This document shows, piece by piece, positions 46,346-55,690 of a stretch of 64,000 bases of DNA. Numbering within the stretch: position 1 is the first letter of the stretch; every line of letters starts with the position of its first letter. The DNA lies in the NCBI GenBank assembly GCA_963989245.1, contig OZ022342.1, forward strand, positions 19,013,868 to 19,077,867. Direction: 5' to 3'. The translations under genes and the position numbers were made by a program. Source of the stretch: Nansenia antarctica. Taxonomy: Eukaryota; Chordata; Actinopteri; Argentiniformes; Microstomatidae. The notes beneath the pieces are model-generated. The model was not told the origin of the DNA and did not search any database. It saw nothing but the letters and a program-made list of their open reading frames with translations.

Positions 46346-47971
46346 ATGTCTGAGTCTGTGCGGAGAGCTCTGCTCCTGCCCTCCCTCCTCTGGCTCCTCC
46401 TTCCATTCCTCCTCCTGGCGCCGCTCCCTGGTTTCCATGGCAGCAGGATCCTGGTCATGCCTATGGATGGCAGCCACTGGGTGAACATGGAGGTGCTGGT
46501 GAAGGAGCTCCATGGGCGTGGCCACCAGATGACTGTGATACGGCAGGCAAACAGCTGGTTCATCAGAGAGCACTCACCACACTACACCTCAGTCACAGTG
46601 ACACTGGGAAGCGCAGATATCCGTATGAGCTTTTTTGAGGATGCAGTGCGGAATGTACTGGAGGGCCGCCGGCAGGGCTCATTGGTGGGCACCTTGGTCC
46701 AGATCAGGGAACTGTTCTCCATCCTGAGAACTGTGCACAAGGCCACCTGTACCATGCTCTCCATCATTTTGGAGGACAGGGCTCTGATGGCACTGCTCAG
46801 GGACCCGGGGTTTGACATCATGCTGACAGACCCTGGCGTGCCCAGTGGCGTCATCCTAGCACATTACCTTGAACTACCCATGGTCTACAATGTGCGCTGG
46901 ATGAGCTTCGGAGAAGGCCATTTCTCCATTGCCCCCTCTCCGATCTCCTATGTGCCTGTACCAGGCTCTGCGATGACCGACCGGATGGGTTTCCTCCAGA
47001 GGACACGGAACCTCGTGCATTATGTCATAAACCTTCTTCAGGAGCGCATGTTGGTTATTCCCATTTACAGTGACCTACTGCACCAGCACTTCCCCCCTGG
47101 CGCCGACTTGCTGGCCATGCAGCGTACTGCAGACGTGTGGCTGATGAGGGTGGACTTTGTGTTTGAGTTCCCCCGCCCCTCTATGCCTAATGTGGTCTAT
47201 ATAGGGGGGTTCCAGTGTCGACCTGCCAAAGCCCTGCCTGCAGAGCTGGAGGCCTTTGTACAGAGTTCCGGGAACCAGGGGGTGGTAGTAATGTCCCTGG
47301 GCACCCTGATTGCTGCCCTGCCTAAGGAGGTAACCGAAGCTGTTGCTGCTGCCTTTGCCCAGCTCCCACAGAAGGTGATGTGGAGGTTTGGGGGAGAGAG
47401 ACCCTCCTCTCTGGGGAACAACACTCTACTGCTGGACTGGCTCCCACAGAACGACCTCCTGGGTCACCCTAAGACCCGCGCTTTTGTGGCTCATGGAGGG
47501 ACCAATGGTATCTATGAGGCCATCTACCATGGGATCCCCGTGCTGGGCCTGCCTCTTCTCTTTGACCAGCAGGACAACCTGTTGCGTCTTCAGGCCCGGG
47601 GGGCGGCCCGGGTTCTGGAGCCAGCCACGCTCACAGAAGGTGAGTTCCTGGAGGCACTGCAAGATATCCTGAGTAGAACCTCTTACCGCCGCAGCATGCA
47701 GAGACTTTCCCTCCTCCACCGAGACCAGCCTCACCAACCTCTGGACCACGCAGTCTTCTGGATAGAGTATGTCATCCGTAACAAAGGGGCTCCACACCTC
47801 CGTACTGAGGCCTACAGCATGGCTTGGTACTCCTACTACAGCCTGGATGTGGTGGCATTACTCCTGATTGCGCCATTGGGGTGTTTTTGGGCTCTGTTTT
47901 CTTTCATGAAAGTGCTACAGAAATGGAGGTCCAAGAGAAGGATGACCCAACTAGAGAAGAAGAACATTTGA
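46346..47971 (+). CDS. ugt5: UDP-glucuronosyltransferase, UGT5-like, single coding exon
   Basis: Transfers glucuronic acid (or another sugar) from a UDP-sugar to small lipophilic acceptors; ER-lumen enzyme anchored by one C-terminal membrane helix. Reading from ATG 46346 gives 541 aa. An earlier in-frame GTG at 46337 is just the exon start after a TAG acceptor. Signal peptide about 1-32 (LLLPSLLWLLLPFLLL). The catalytic His lies in DGSHWVN (His44) and its Asp partner in MLTDPGVPSG (Asp162). The nucleotide-sugar signature is FVAHGGTNGIYEAIYHGIPV with LPLLFDQQDN. Membrane helix about 497-519, then a basic tail ending KKNI, a KKxx ER-retrieval motif. All catalytic landmarks are present, so it looks functional. 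An unspliced coding region is typical of the fish UGT5 group (family knowledge), whereas UGT1/UGT2 are multi-exon; assignment to UGT5 rather than another fish group is likely but not proven. AATAAA at 48180-48185. Confidence 0.95.
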   Translation: MSESVRRALLLPSLLWLLLPFLLLAPLPGFHGSRILVMPMDGSHWVNMEVLVKELHGRGHQMTVIRQANSWFIREHSPHYTSVTVTLGSADIRMSFFEDAVRNVLEGRRQGSLVGTLVQIRELFSILRTVHKATCTMLSIILEDRALMALLRDPGFDIMLTDPGVPSGVILAHYLELPMVYNVRWMSFGEGHFSIAPSPISYVPVPGSAMTDRMGFLQRTRNLVHYVINLLQERMLVIPIYSDLLHQHFPPGADLLAMQRTADVWLMRVDFVFEFPRPSMPNVVYIGGFQCRPAKALPAELEAFVQSSGNQGVVVMSLGTLIAALPKEVTEAVAAAFAQLPQKVMWRFGGERPSSLGNNTLLLDWLPQNDLLGHPKTRAFVAHGGTNGIYEAIYHGIPVLGLPLLFDQQDNLLRLQARGAARVLEPATLTEGEFLEALQDILSRTSYRRSMQRLSLLHRDQPHQPLDHAVFWIEYVIRNKGAPHLRTEAYSMAWYSYYSLDVVALLLIAPLGCFWALFSFMKVLQKWRSKRRMTQLEKKNI

Positions 47972-49260
47972 GAACATGACAAACATTGACACAAAGACAG
48001 CAGATAAAATAATAAAAATAGAGAAGACTACCCAATCTGATAAAAGGAAAATCAATAAGGAGTTAGGCAGAGTAAAGTGTGTGATCTACTGCCCAGAGAT
48101 TATGTATGGAGATTTGGAACAAAGAAAAACAACAATAGCTCTATTTCTTTCTTTCTTTTTTCTTCTTTTGTGTACTGAAAATAAATCAACTAGTGGCTAG
48201 AATGGAAAATTGTATTTTCATAAATTCAAAATAGAGAAAAGTTGTATGTGAAATGAGATAGGGTGAAGGTTAGGTGAAGGATTGTGGGGGGTTGACACTT
48301 GGAGTCTCGGGATGTTGCGAAGCCAAGGCAGTACCCCCTGAGAGATCTATGGTAGACTATTGGAAACCAGACATGGAGTGGAGTAGGAACGCAATTGCAA
48401 GAAACAACAGAATACACGTTAGTTTGGATGGCAATGGCATTAAATACTGGCAGTTTGGTGATCAAGTAGAGAGGTTAGAGATGTATGGATTGTTATAGGA
48501 CTGGTATGCAGCTTGTTCTTGTTGAGCGGCAGCGCACACAAATATGGAGAATTAGAGAAGTTCAGGACATGTGGTCCGTCGTCCTGAAATTCAATAATTA
48601 CATAAATAACAAATGTTTGAACTTCATCCACGCAAGGCAGCGCAGTCAGGAGTAAGATTAAGGTAAACATTCTAAGAAACATGATGCAAACATTATATAA
48701 TATATATATATTTTTAAAATAATATATATATATATTTGTTTAGATTGCTGTCTGCAATATGTTGGTTTGAGAGAGTGGAACCTCATGGTGTTTCAAGACA
48801 GCTAGTGATGATAAAATGACAACATGGGCTTGCAAAATACATGGATTGCCATAACTTCTCCAGTTTATTACCACAGTTTATTACCACAGTAGTGTTCTGA
48901 AAAGTGTAAGTGTAAACTCAATCAAATTGCCGTGGTTTAATCCATATTTAATTGAATACACCTGGACAACATTGCTCATGGTTTAAATCACCTGCTGTGC
49001 ACCATGAGCTTGAGCTAAGATTTAAGGTGCGTGCAGACAGAGTGGAGTACAGTCTACAAGAATGCAAAAAAAATGTGCCCAGCAAAGAAACACACATTCT
49101 TTATTTCTAGACAACATCAATAGGCTATACTATTACATGTTTCTACATCCTTGCCAATACTTGGAAAAAGGCTTTGCTGTTTATCATCGCTATTGATATT
49201 TAAATTGTTATTGATTAGTACACACACAAAGCGCAAAATCTGTTCCTGGCGCAAGGCGTA
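47972..49260. other. UGT 3' flank, source part of a local duplication
   Basis: 48165-48245 (GTACTGAAAATAAATC, ACTAGTGGCTA, AGAGAAAAGT) recurs at 49799-49905, and 48740-48860 (GGAACCTCATGGTGTTTCAA) recurs at 56780-56900. Between them 48250-48690 is unexplained sequence absent from the second copy, with a broken open frame (DYWKPDMEWSRNAIARNN). A (TA)n tract lies at 48697-48738. Confidence 0.5.
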
Positions 49261-49274
49261 CAATTTCTACTTTT

Positions 49275-49756
49275 GAGTTTGAGGAGTGTACCTGTCTGCC
49301 CCTGGAGCTCCATTCTTGGTGTCCTTTGAGGTGCCCATCTGCATGTCACCTGCATCCCCGGTCTTTACAGGTTGCCATACACAACAAATATGGAATTCAG
49401 GTGTGTTTCCCCCTGACTAGAGATCACAGAATAGATTAATTCGGGTGTGTTTCCCCCTGACTAGAGATCACAGAATAGATGAATTCAGGTGTGTTTCCCC
49501 CTGACTAGAGATCACAGAATAGATGAATTCAGGTGTGTTTCCCCCTGACTAGAGATCACAGAATAGATGAATTCAGGTGTGTTTCCCCCTGACTAGAGAT
49601 CACAGAATAGATGCCAATCAAAGAGGTGCTGTTTCTGTGAGTGTTGAACCACAGAGGCTTCATGGGTCCACAGGATTCTATCTGTGAGGACATCATGGCA
49701 TTGTGCTTCTGTATCATGTGCTCCTGATGTCAGATGGCCCGGGAGTTCCAGTGAAT
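49275..49756 (+). pseudogene. Broken copy of the 43472 PLAC8 gene (exons 2 and 3)
   Basis: 49275-49400 resembles exon 2 of the upstream PLAC8 gene (GAGGAGTGTACCTGTCTGCC; end ACAAATATGGAATTCAG|GT identical) but carries deletions that break the frame. 49674-49756 resembles exon 3 (GGGTCCACAGG acceptor, then ATCTGTGAGGACATCATGGC) with TGG changed to TGA at the CSWCQ motif and a premature TGA after the GCCCGGGAG word. Exon 1 is absent. The intron holds five copies of a 44-bp repeat that starts at the exon-2 donor. Clearly non-coding now. Confidence 0.88.
49393..49612 (+). repeat. 44-bp tandem repeat including the PLAC8 exon-2 splice donor
   Basis: Five back-to-back 44-bp units: GAATTCAG (exon end) + GTGTGTTTCCCCCTGACTAG + AGATCACAGAATAGAT. 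Unit 2 has TAATTCGG in place of GAATTCAG; the others are identical. In the intact gene the same region (43953 on) is single copy. Confidence 0.97.
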
Positions 49757-50033
49757 CAATATTCAAATATTCAAATGTAAATATACATATACAATCATTG
49801 TTTCTTCATTTATGTACTGAAAATGATAACTAGTGGCTATAAATAGATTTACAAGTACTGATTGTTACGTTTTATCAAAACGTCAAAATGGAGAAAAGTG
49901 TTCACCTGGATAACAACTGAAATAACCTGTCTTGACTTCTCGTTTTGACTTCTCTCTAAATACAGTTGTCACCAGCAGACTCTTATTGTTGGGTTTGGTT
50001 ATGGTTAGAGTTGAGTGCTCTATGAAAGGATTC

Positions 50034-50064
<31 letters not shown>

Positions 50065-50065
<1 letters not shown>

Positions 50066-51119
50066 GTAACCAGGGAGTAGCTAAAGGACTGTAGAATTTT
50101 AGGAAGGGCTGGTTATCTAACTAACTCTGAGCTAAATCGGCAGTGTAGGAGGATAGAGGCAGGGGGCGCCAGCAACCCTTTAGACTAGCATTACTAGCAT
50201 TAGCATTAGCATTAGCATTAGCATTAGCTAACAGACAACTAAACACAGAGCAATGTATCAAATATGAACAAACACATTTATTTATACAAATTATATATAC
50301 ATCCCAATATACTCCCTCCCCGCCGGCCACACACACACTCACTCACTCACTCACACACAGTACCTGGCCTGAAAAGGCTTAGAGTCCCGGACTGAAATGA
50401 GCGCGTTGAGGCCTGGTTGGAGCTCGCATGTGACTCGAGGAAGGCAGCAGACAAGGGGGGGGAGTGACGTTGCAATTCGAAGGGAAAGGGGCTTCTTCGT
50501 AGCAAACGACGAGGTTGGTGAATGGCTCAGGTCCGGTGGTCCACGGTCAGCTCCGGTGGTGTCAGCGGTCGGTCGCAATCCACCTCGGAGGCGACGGCTC
50601 TGTCCGGCTTGGGTCTCGCTATGCGCCAACGTTAGCAGCCGGCGGCTAGCAAGGCTGGCTAACGGTGACACAGCTAAACTGGGCTAGCGCTGTTAACTCA
50701 CTAAACTCCGTACGGCTCACAGTTCCCTGGACATTCAGAATAAAAAGCGACTTTATTGAGCAAACTTCCTGAACCTGGCTGGCTAGCTAGAAAGTTCACA
50801 CCGAGCTGTCACATTGGTTTTGAGCACGTTCCCGCGAAGCTTCTTCTTCTTCTTCTAACGCACAGACCACTTCCGTAGCTATATATACCAACCGGACATA
50901 CATCAAGTCACGTACGCCAATCAAAACCACGCCCACTAATCTGGCGCTTGCACAATACTGAACAAATCTAAGACAGAACTTATACAATTACAATAACAAT
51001 ACATACACCTTCATGAAAACGTACATGAATAGTATGGAAAATAATTAAGGAAATAACAGGGGCAAAATAGGGCTGATTTGGGGAAACTAACTGGCTCTAA
51101 ATTGTGGGCCTTCATAACA
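50065..51119 (-). repeat. 3' LTR of the BEL/Pao element
   Basis: Same length as the other LTR. Carries a (GCATTA)n run near 50187-50226 and CACTCACTCA repeats near 50333-50356. The - strand AATAAA at about 50752-50758 could act as polyadenylation signal. Short frames inside are non-conserved by-products of the GC-rich centre. Confidence 0.95.
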
Positions 51120-51146
51120 GCCGCCCCATGAAACCCTCGGTTTCAT

Positions 51147-54100
51147 TTAACTATGGAAGGCACACTGGTTAGGCTGCTCTAGCAGCGTGAGGTATGAGGT
51201 GATAGTGTCCTTTGTAATTTGAGGGAGCTCAATCAGGCGTGCCACAGGTCGGGTGTAAGTGCGACCACCAACGTCCACGATGGCCGTCCGCACCCTTCCA
51301 TCCGGACCCGGCAGGACCTTGGTCACTCTGCCTGTCTGCCAGGCGGCGCGTGGAAGGGACTGGTCGATCACCAGTACCACGGCACCTTCGGACAAGTTGT
51401 CTCTCTCCCTCGTCCACTTCTGCCTGACTTGCAGGGTCGGCAGGTAGTGCAGTATGAACTGCCTCCAAAACTGGTCCGCGAGCACCTGGCTGTGCCTCCA
51501 CCATCTTCTTCCGGTGAGCTCTGCAGGGTCGTAGACTACCTGAGGCAGTGCAGAGTCTCGCCGCCCCATCAGCAAGAAGTTGGGCGTAATGGGATCCAGA
51601 TCTGCTACATCACTGGAGGTATAGCCTAGGGGCCGGGAGTTCAAGATGCCCTCAATCTCTGCTAGTACAGTCTCGAGCACCTCATCGGTAGGCACCTTCT
51701 GTCCGAGAATGGTACGTAGGACGTTCTTTACTGAGCGAATCTCCCGCTCCCAGGCTCCCCCGAAGTGTGGAGCATTTGGGGGGTTGAACTCAAACTTCAC
51801 TTGCTGGGAGGCGAGTCTGTCACGGGCCTCCTCAGTCATCGCAGCGTAGCTCGCCCTCAGCTCGGCCTCACCACCGACGAAGTTGGTGCCTCTGTCCGAC
51901 CGGAGGGTCTTAGGGGTCCCTCGCCTGGAGGTGAACCTCTTGAAGGACATGAGGAAGCTGTCGCTTGTGAGCTGGTGCAGAACTTCAAGGTGCATTGCTC
52001 TCGTCGTCAGGCACGTGTAGATGATGCCCCACCGCTTTTCGGAGGCTCGCCGGTTTCGGACTAGGAGTGGCCCGAAACAGTCGACCCCAGTAGAGTGGAA
52101 CGGAGCCTGTCTCAGTCGCAGCCGGTCCTCGGGCAGATCGGACATCATGGGCTGCGGCGGCGTGGCTCGCCACCTCTGGCAGTCCGAGCAGGACCTTTGA
52201 TATCTCCGTACCGCCTCCCGTCCATGGAGTATCCAGAATCTCCGTCGTACCTCCGCGAAGACACGCTCTCCACCCGCGTGCTGCACTTTGTCATCATGGT
52301 GCTTGATGACCAATCTGGTGACCTGATGCTTAGTGGGAAGCACGATGGGATGCTTCGTGTCTAGGTCTAGATCTTGAGCGCGGCGCAGTCTGCCACCCAC
52401 GCGAATGAGAACACCGTCGAGCTCTGGAGCTAAGCCGCGGAGTCTACTGTCCGAGGGGATCGGCTTCCCTTTCTCGAGACACTCCAGCTCTCGGGAGAAG
52501 GCATCCTGTTGGGCACTCTGCAGCACCAGGAGCTCCGCCGCGGTGTAATCTTCGGCGCTGAGCGTAGTATCTAGGGGTAGACCGGCCTTGGAGCAGAACA
52601 TCCTCTTCTGCAGCTCTTCGAGCGTCTCACACTCCTCTCCCGGAGTAGTCTCAGGGTCTACGACCTGGGTGGCTCCGCAGAACAACGTCTTACGCAGCTC
52701 TTTGTCCTCTCTGTCTTCTGCTAACGCCGGCGTGGCTGGCCACTCTGACTCCCGCTCCTGTAGGAAGTCTGGTCCCGTGTGATACAGGTGGGGCTCAGCC
52801 AGATCCTGGAGAGTTGCCCCTCTCGTGATGACGTCAGCAGGGTTCCTCTTGGTGTCTACACTGGTGTGAAGGCAGTTGATGGTCTGCACTTCTTCGGTTC
52901 GGACATGGAGGGATGACGTAGCTCTCCCGTCTCTATCTCTCCACTCGGTAGCGCCTTGGAGGGCCCACCCAAGCGCAGTCTTAACAGCCATCGGGCAGCC
53001 TCGTGGTCCTCTCAGCGGAGGACGGAGCGACACGATCAGTGCAGCGTTGTCCGAGCCGATGAGAAGGGTTGGCTCCGCTCCTTCTATCGGATGTAGGTCT
53101 ACCCGCCGTAGGTGGGAATATCTTGCGCGTAATCTCTCCAGGGGGTAGTCGTAGCGGGAGAGCGCTAGCTGGTCTGCGGTGAAGACATTCTGAAGCCGAT
53201 ATCTGTCCGACGGCCGCCCCGCCGGGGAGATAGAGAAGTTGATTCTCGCCCCGGTGACCTCTTTAAGGTCGCGACGTATCGTGCGCAGAGTCAGCTTCTC
53301 CTCAGTCCCTTGGAGCCCCAACTGGCGCACTGCCTCCTGGAGAAGGATGGTCCGTTCCGACCCGTCGTCTAGAACGGCGTACGTGTCGTACACAGCGTTG
53401 TTGTGGTGAAGTCGGACTTTCACCACCTTCAGTAGGACCTTGGAGCCGCTGCTCTGGGTTGGGTCTAGGTAGTAGACAGGTGTTTCCTCTTCCGGTGCGC
53501 TACCGGACCTAGGGCTTCTGGTGCCCTCCGTGGACCTGGCGAGGGAGACCTCGTGTAGGATGTTGAGGTGGACCTCCTCACAGCGGTTGCACTTTCTCCT
53601 CAAGGTGCAGTTCTTAGCCAGATGGTCGCGCCCACAGTTCCAGCACCTCTTGTTCTCCTCGAGCCACCTCTGCTTGGCCTCGGTACTCAGGTTGTTGAAG
53701 TCACTGCACTCATTGAACCAGTGCTCGCTGGTGCAGTACGGACATGGCGGTGGACCTCTCCGTCCCTTTTGAGGGGGTTGAGAGGAATCCTTTCCCTCAG
53801 GTCGGGCTTTCCTCTCTCTCCGAGGCTCCTCCTCCGTGTGCAGCACTCCTACTGGGCGTCCTCTGTTCGAGCTCGGCCCGTCCCAGCGGTCTCCCTTCTC
53901 CCTCTCCTTCTTCGGCTCAGCGTAACCCATGGCGTCTACGTTGGTGTCATGCACTTCCTCCAGTAGGAACTCCGCGAAGGCAGCCATGCTCAGACCCAAC
54001 TTCCCGGGGTTACGAACGCGCTGCTGTCGCCGGAACCTCTCCTGCCGGAAGCGTGGGATCTTGCGGAGCAGCCGCTCTACGTTGGAGGTGCTGTTGATCT

Positions 54101-55667
54101 CGCTGGCGCCAGCTGGGCCCTGCGTCTTCAGCATTCCAACCAAGGTGTGCACGCGGAGCGCGAAGTCATCCTTGTTGGGGGCCTGCTGTTCGAGGGCTTG
54201 CAGTTCAGCAAGGGCGTGGTTCCAGGGACGACCGTAGCGGGCATCCAAGTCGGCGAGCGCTCTGGTGTAAGGTGTCGGTGCGGAGGCATGGGCCAGAACC
54301 ATGTTGTGGGCTCTGGGGTTCCTCACATGCTGAAGGAGAATCGCATATTTGTAGGACTCTGAGCAGGAGTCGTCCAAGAGCGTGTCTAGGCAGATGCGTA
54401 GTTCCACATACTGGCTCCTGTCCTCGTCCTTGAAGAAGGGGAACTTGGGTCCCTCCACCTGGGGAAACATCCTGTAGTGGATGATCGGGGCTGGAGTGAC
54501 GGTCTGGGTGTCCGGCCTGCATGCCTTTTGGTTCACTGGAGGACCTAGGGGTGTGCTACGCTCTTGGGGAATGGCTCCCCTCCCGGGCAGCGACGCTGGC
54601 TCCCTCTGGGCCGCGTAGCGGTCGGGTCCCTGGTCCTCTTCCTTCAAGGTGGTCAGCTGGGCCTGTAGTTGGACAGTCATGGCGGGGGTCATGGAGCCAT
54701 CGGCGGGGGGTTCAGGAGATGGCACTCGAGAGGGCCGTGCGGATGATGCTCTGGAGCTACGGGCCGACGGAGCTCTGCTGATGCACACGTCGCGCATGGT
54801 CTGCATCACTTCCTCCATCTTCTCCGCGTGCAGTTGCTCTCTCTCCATCTGGAGGCGGTCGCGCTCCATCTGGAGGCGTTCACGTTCTAGCGCCTCCTGG
54901 CGCTGCCTCTCCGCCGCGCGTTCCGCCCCCTCCATCTGGAGGCGCTCGCGCTCGAACTGGATGCGTTCCCTCTCTAACGCCTCCTGGCGCTGTCTCTCCG
55001 CCGCACGTTCCGCTCCTTCCATCTGGAGGCGTTCACGTTCTAGCGCCTCCTGGCGCTGTCTCTCCGCCGCACGTTCCGCTCCTTCCATCTGGAGGCGTTC
55101 ACGCTCGAACTGGAGGCGTTCCCGCTCTAACGCCATCTCGGCCTGGTGGCGCATACATTCTGACAGCGCGGCACTACTCCCTCTGGAGTGCATGCTATCC
55201 GCCCCAGAGGCAGAACTGCCCACGGAAACCCTGGACCGGGAGGAAGCCACTGAACGGCAGGAGCTAGGTCTCGAGCGCGCCGTACTGGGAGGCAGATCGT
55301 TAAGGCTGAGGCCCTCCCTCTTCCGCCCGCAGGCGCTGTCAGACCGGGCCTCTCCTTCCTGCTCTTCCGTTTCTACGGCAAAACCCTGCTGTTCTGCCAT
55401 CTCATCCTCAGGCTGGTGCTCTTTGATGGCTGTCTCGGTGCTAGCCACCCGCGCGCCGGCGGACACCTCGGCCTCTCCGACCACTGTATCCCGTGGAGTG
55501 CGCTCCTCACTACCACTCGGTGAGCTTTCGAGCTCAAGCTCATACTCTTGTAACCTCTGAGGCAACCGCGGGACTCTCTGTGGTCGTGGCTCTGGCTCAG
55601 GGGGCGGAGAAGGGGGGGTAACTGTCTTGTCTGGTTGGCTGCGCTCAGCCATGCTATCACTACACAA
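51147..55667 (-). CDS. BEL/Pao Gag-protease-integrase polyprotein lacking RT/RNase H (1506 aa)
   Basis: Order along the protein: Pro/Ser-rich start; coiled coil (about 175-290) of four or so repeats of LQMEGAERAAERQRQEALER; the capsid-like region of BEL elements (about 400-600, with FPFFKDEDRSQY and LARYGRPW-like words); three zinc-knuckle units (about 640-700: CPYC...H...C, CWNC...H...C, CNRC...H); aspartic protease with DDGS (about 768); then, instead of reverse transcriptase and RNase H, a direct jump near residue 935 to VDTKRNPADVITRG, which normally follows RNase H; the integrase zinc-binding region; the integrase core with VDCFG, RSDRGTNF and the Glu in GAWEREI (D, D and E present); and the C-terminal DUF5641-like part. 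The frame is open throughout. Residue 6 (MAERSQ) may be the real start. Roughly 600 residues fewer than expected. Confidence 0.9.
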   Translation of the reverse strand: MCSDSMAERSQPDKTVTPPSPPPEPEPRPQRVPRLPQRLQEYELELESSPSGSEERTPRDTVVGEAEVSAGARVASTETAIKEHQPEDEMAEQQGFAVETEEQEGEARSDSACGRKREGLSLNDLPPSTARSRPSSCRSVASSRSRVSVGSSASGADSMHSRGSSAALSECMRHQAEMALERERLQFERERLQMEGAERAAERQRQEALERERLQMEGAERAAERQRQEALERERIQFERERLQMEGAERAAERQRQEALERERLQMERDRLQMEREQLHAEKMEEVMQTMRDVCISRAPSARSSRASSARPSRVPSPEPPADGSMTPAMTVQLQAQLTTLKEEDQGPDRYAAQREPASLPGRGAIPQERSTPLGPPVNQKACRPDTQTVTPAPIIHYRMFPQVEGPKFPFFKDEDRSQYVELRICLDTLLDDSCSESYKYAILLQHVRNPRAHNMVLAHASAPTPYTRALADLDARYGRPWNHALAELQALEQQAPNKDDFALRVHTLVGMLKTQGPAGASEINSTSNVERLLRKIPRFRQERFRRQQRVRNPGKLGLSMAAFAEFLLEEVHDTNVDAMGYAEPKKEREKGDRWDGPSSNRGRPVGVLHTEEEPRRERKARPEGKDSSQPPQKGRRGPPPCPYCTSEHWFNECSDFNNLSTEAKQRWLEENKRCWNCGRDHLAKNCTLRRKCNRCEEVHLNILHEVSLARSTEGTRSPRSGSAPEEETPVYYLDPTQSSGSKVLLKVVKVRLHHNNAVYDTYAVLDDGSERTILLQEAVRQLGLQGTEEKLTLRTIRRDLKEVTGARINFSISPAGRPSDRYRLQNVFTADQLALSRYDYPLERLRARYSHLRRVDLHPIEGAEPTLLIGSDNAALIVSLRPPLRGPRGCPMAVKTALGWALQGATEWRDRDGRATSSLHVRTEEVQTINCLHTSVDTKRNPADVITRGATLQDLAEPHLYHTGPDFLQERESEWPATPALAEDREDKELRKTLFCGATQVVDPETTPGEECETLEELQKRMFCSKAGLPLDTTLSAEDYTAAELLVLQSAQQDAFSRELECLEKGKPIPSDSRLRGLAPELDGVLIRVGGRLRRAQDLDLDTKHPIVLPTKHQVTRLVIKHHDDKVQHAGGERVFAEVRRRFWILHGREAVRRYQRSCSDCQRWRATPPQPMMSDLPEDRLRLRQAPFHSTGVDCFGPLLVRNRRASEKRWGIIYTCLTTRAMHLEVLHQLTSDSFLMSFKRFTSRRGTPKTLRSDRGTNFVGGEAELRASYAAMTEEARDRLASQQVKFEFNPPNAPHFGGAWEREIRSVKNVLRTILGQKVPTDEVLETVLAEIEGILNSRPLGYTSSDVADLDPITPNFLLMGRRDSALPQVVYDPAELTGRRWWRHSQVLADQFWRQFILHYLPTLQVRQKWTRERDNLSEGAVVLVIDQSLPRAAWQTGRVTKVLPGPDGRVRTAIVDVGGRTYTRPVARLIELPQITKDTITSYLTLLEQPNQCAFHS

Positions 55668-55671
55668 CCTA

Positions 55672-55688
55672 TCCGGCTCGAAGGACCA
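55672..55688 (-). other. Primer-binding site of the BEL/Pao element (tRNA-Tyr)
   Basis: The + strand TCCGGCTCGAAGGACCA equals the 3' end of vertebrate tRNA-Tyr including CCA, 17 nt, located 2 nt inside the 5' LTR. Confidence 0.85.
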
Positions 55689-55690
55689 AT

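Noticed and set aside
50397..50687. 96- and 106-codon frames inside the LTRs (both strands, duplicated at 56023-56313)
   Set aside because: They lie in the GC-rich LTR centre and are identical in both LTRs by descent; no protein features. Long frames are expected in CpG-rich DNA with few stops.
54649..55560. 303-codon open frame on the + strand
   Set aside because: It is the antisense of the repetitive Gag coiled-coil region; Arg/Ser-rich low complexity follows from the sense codons.
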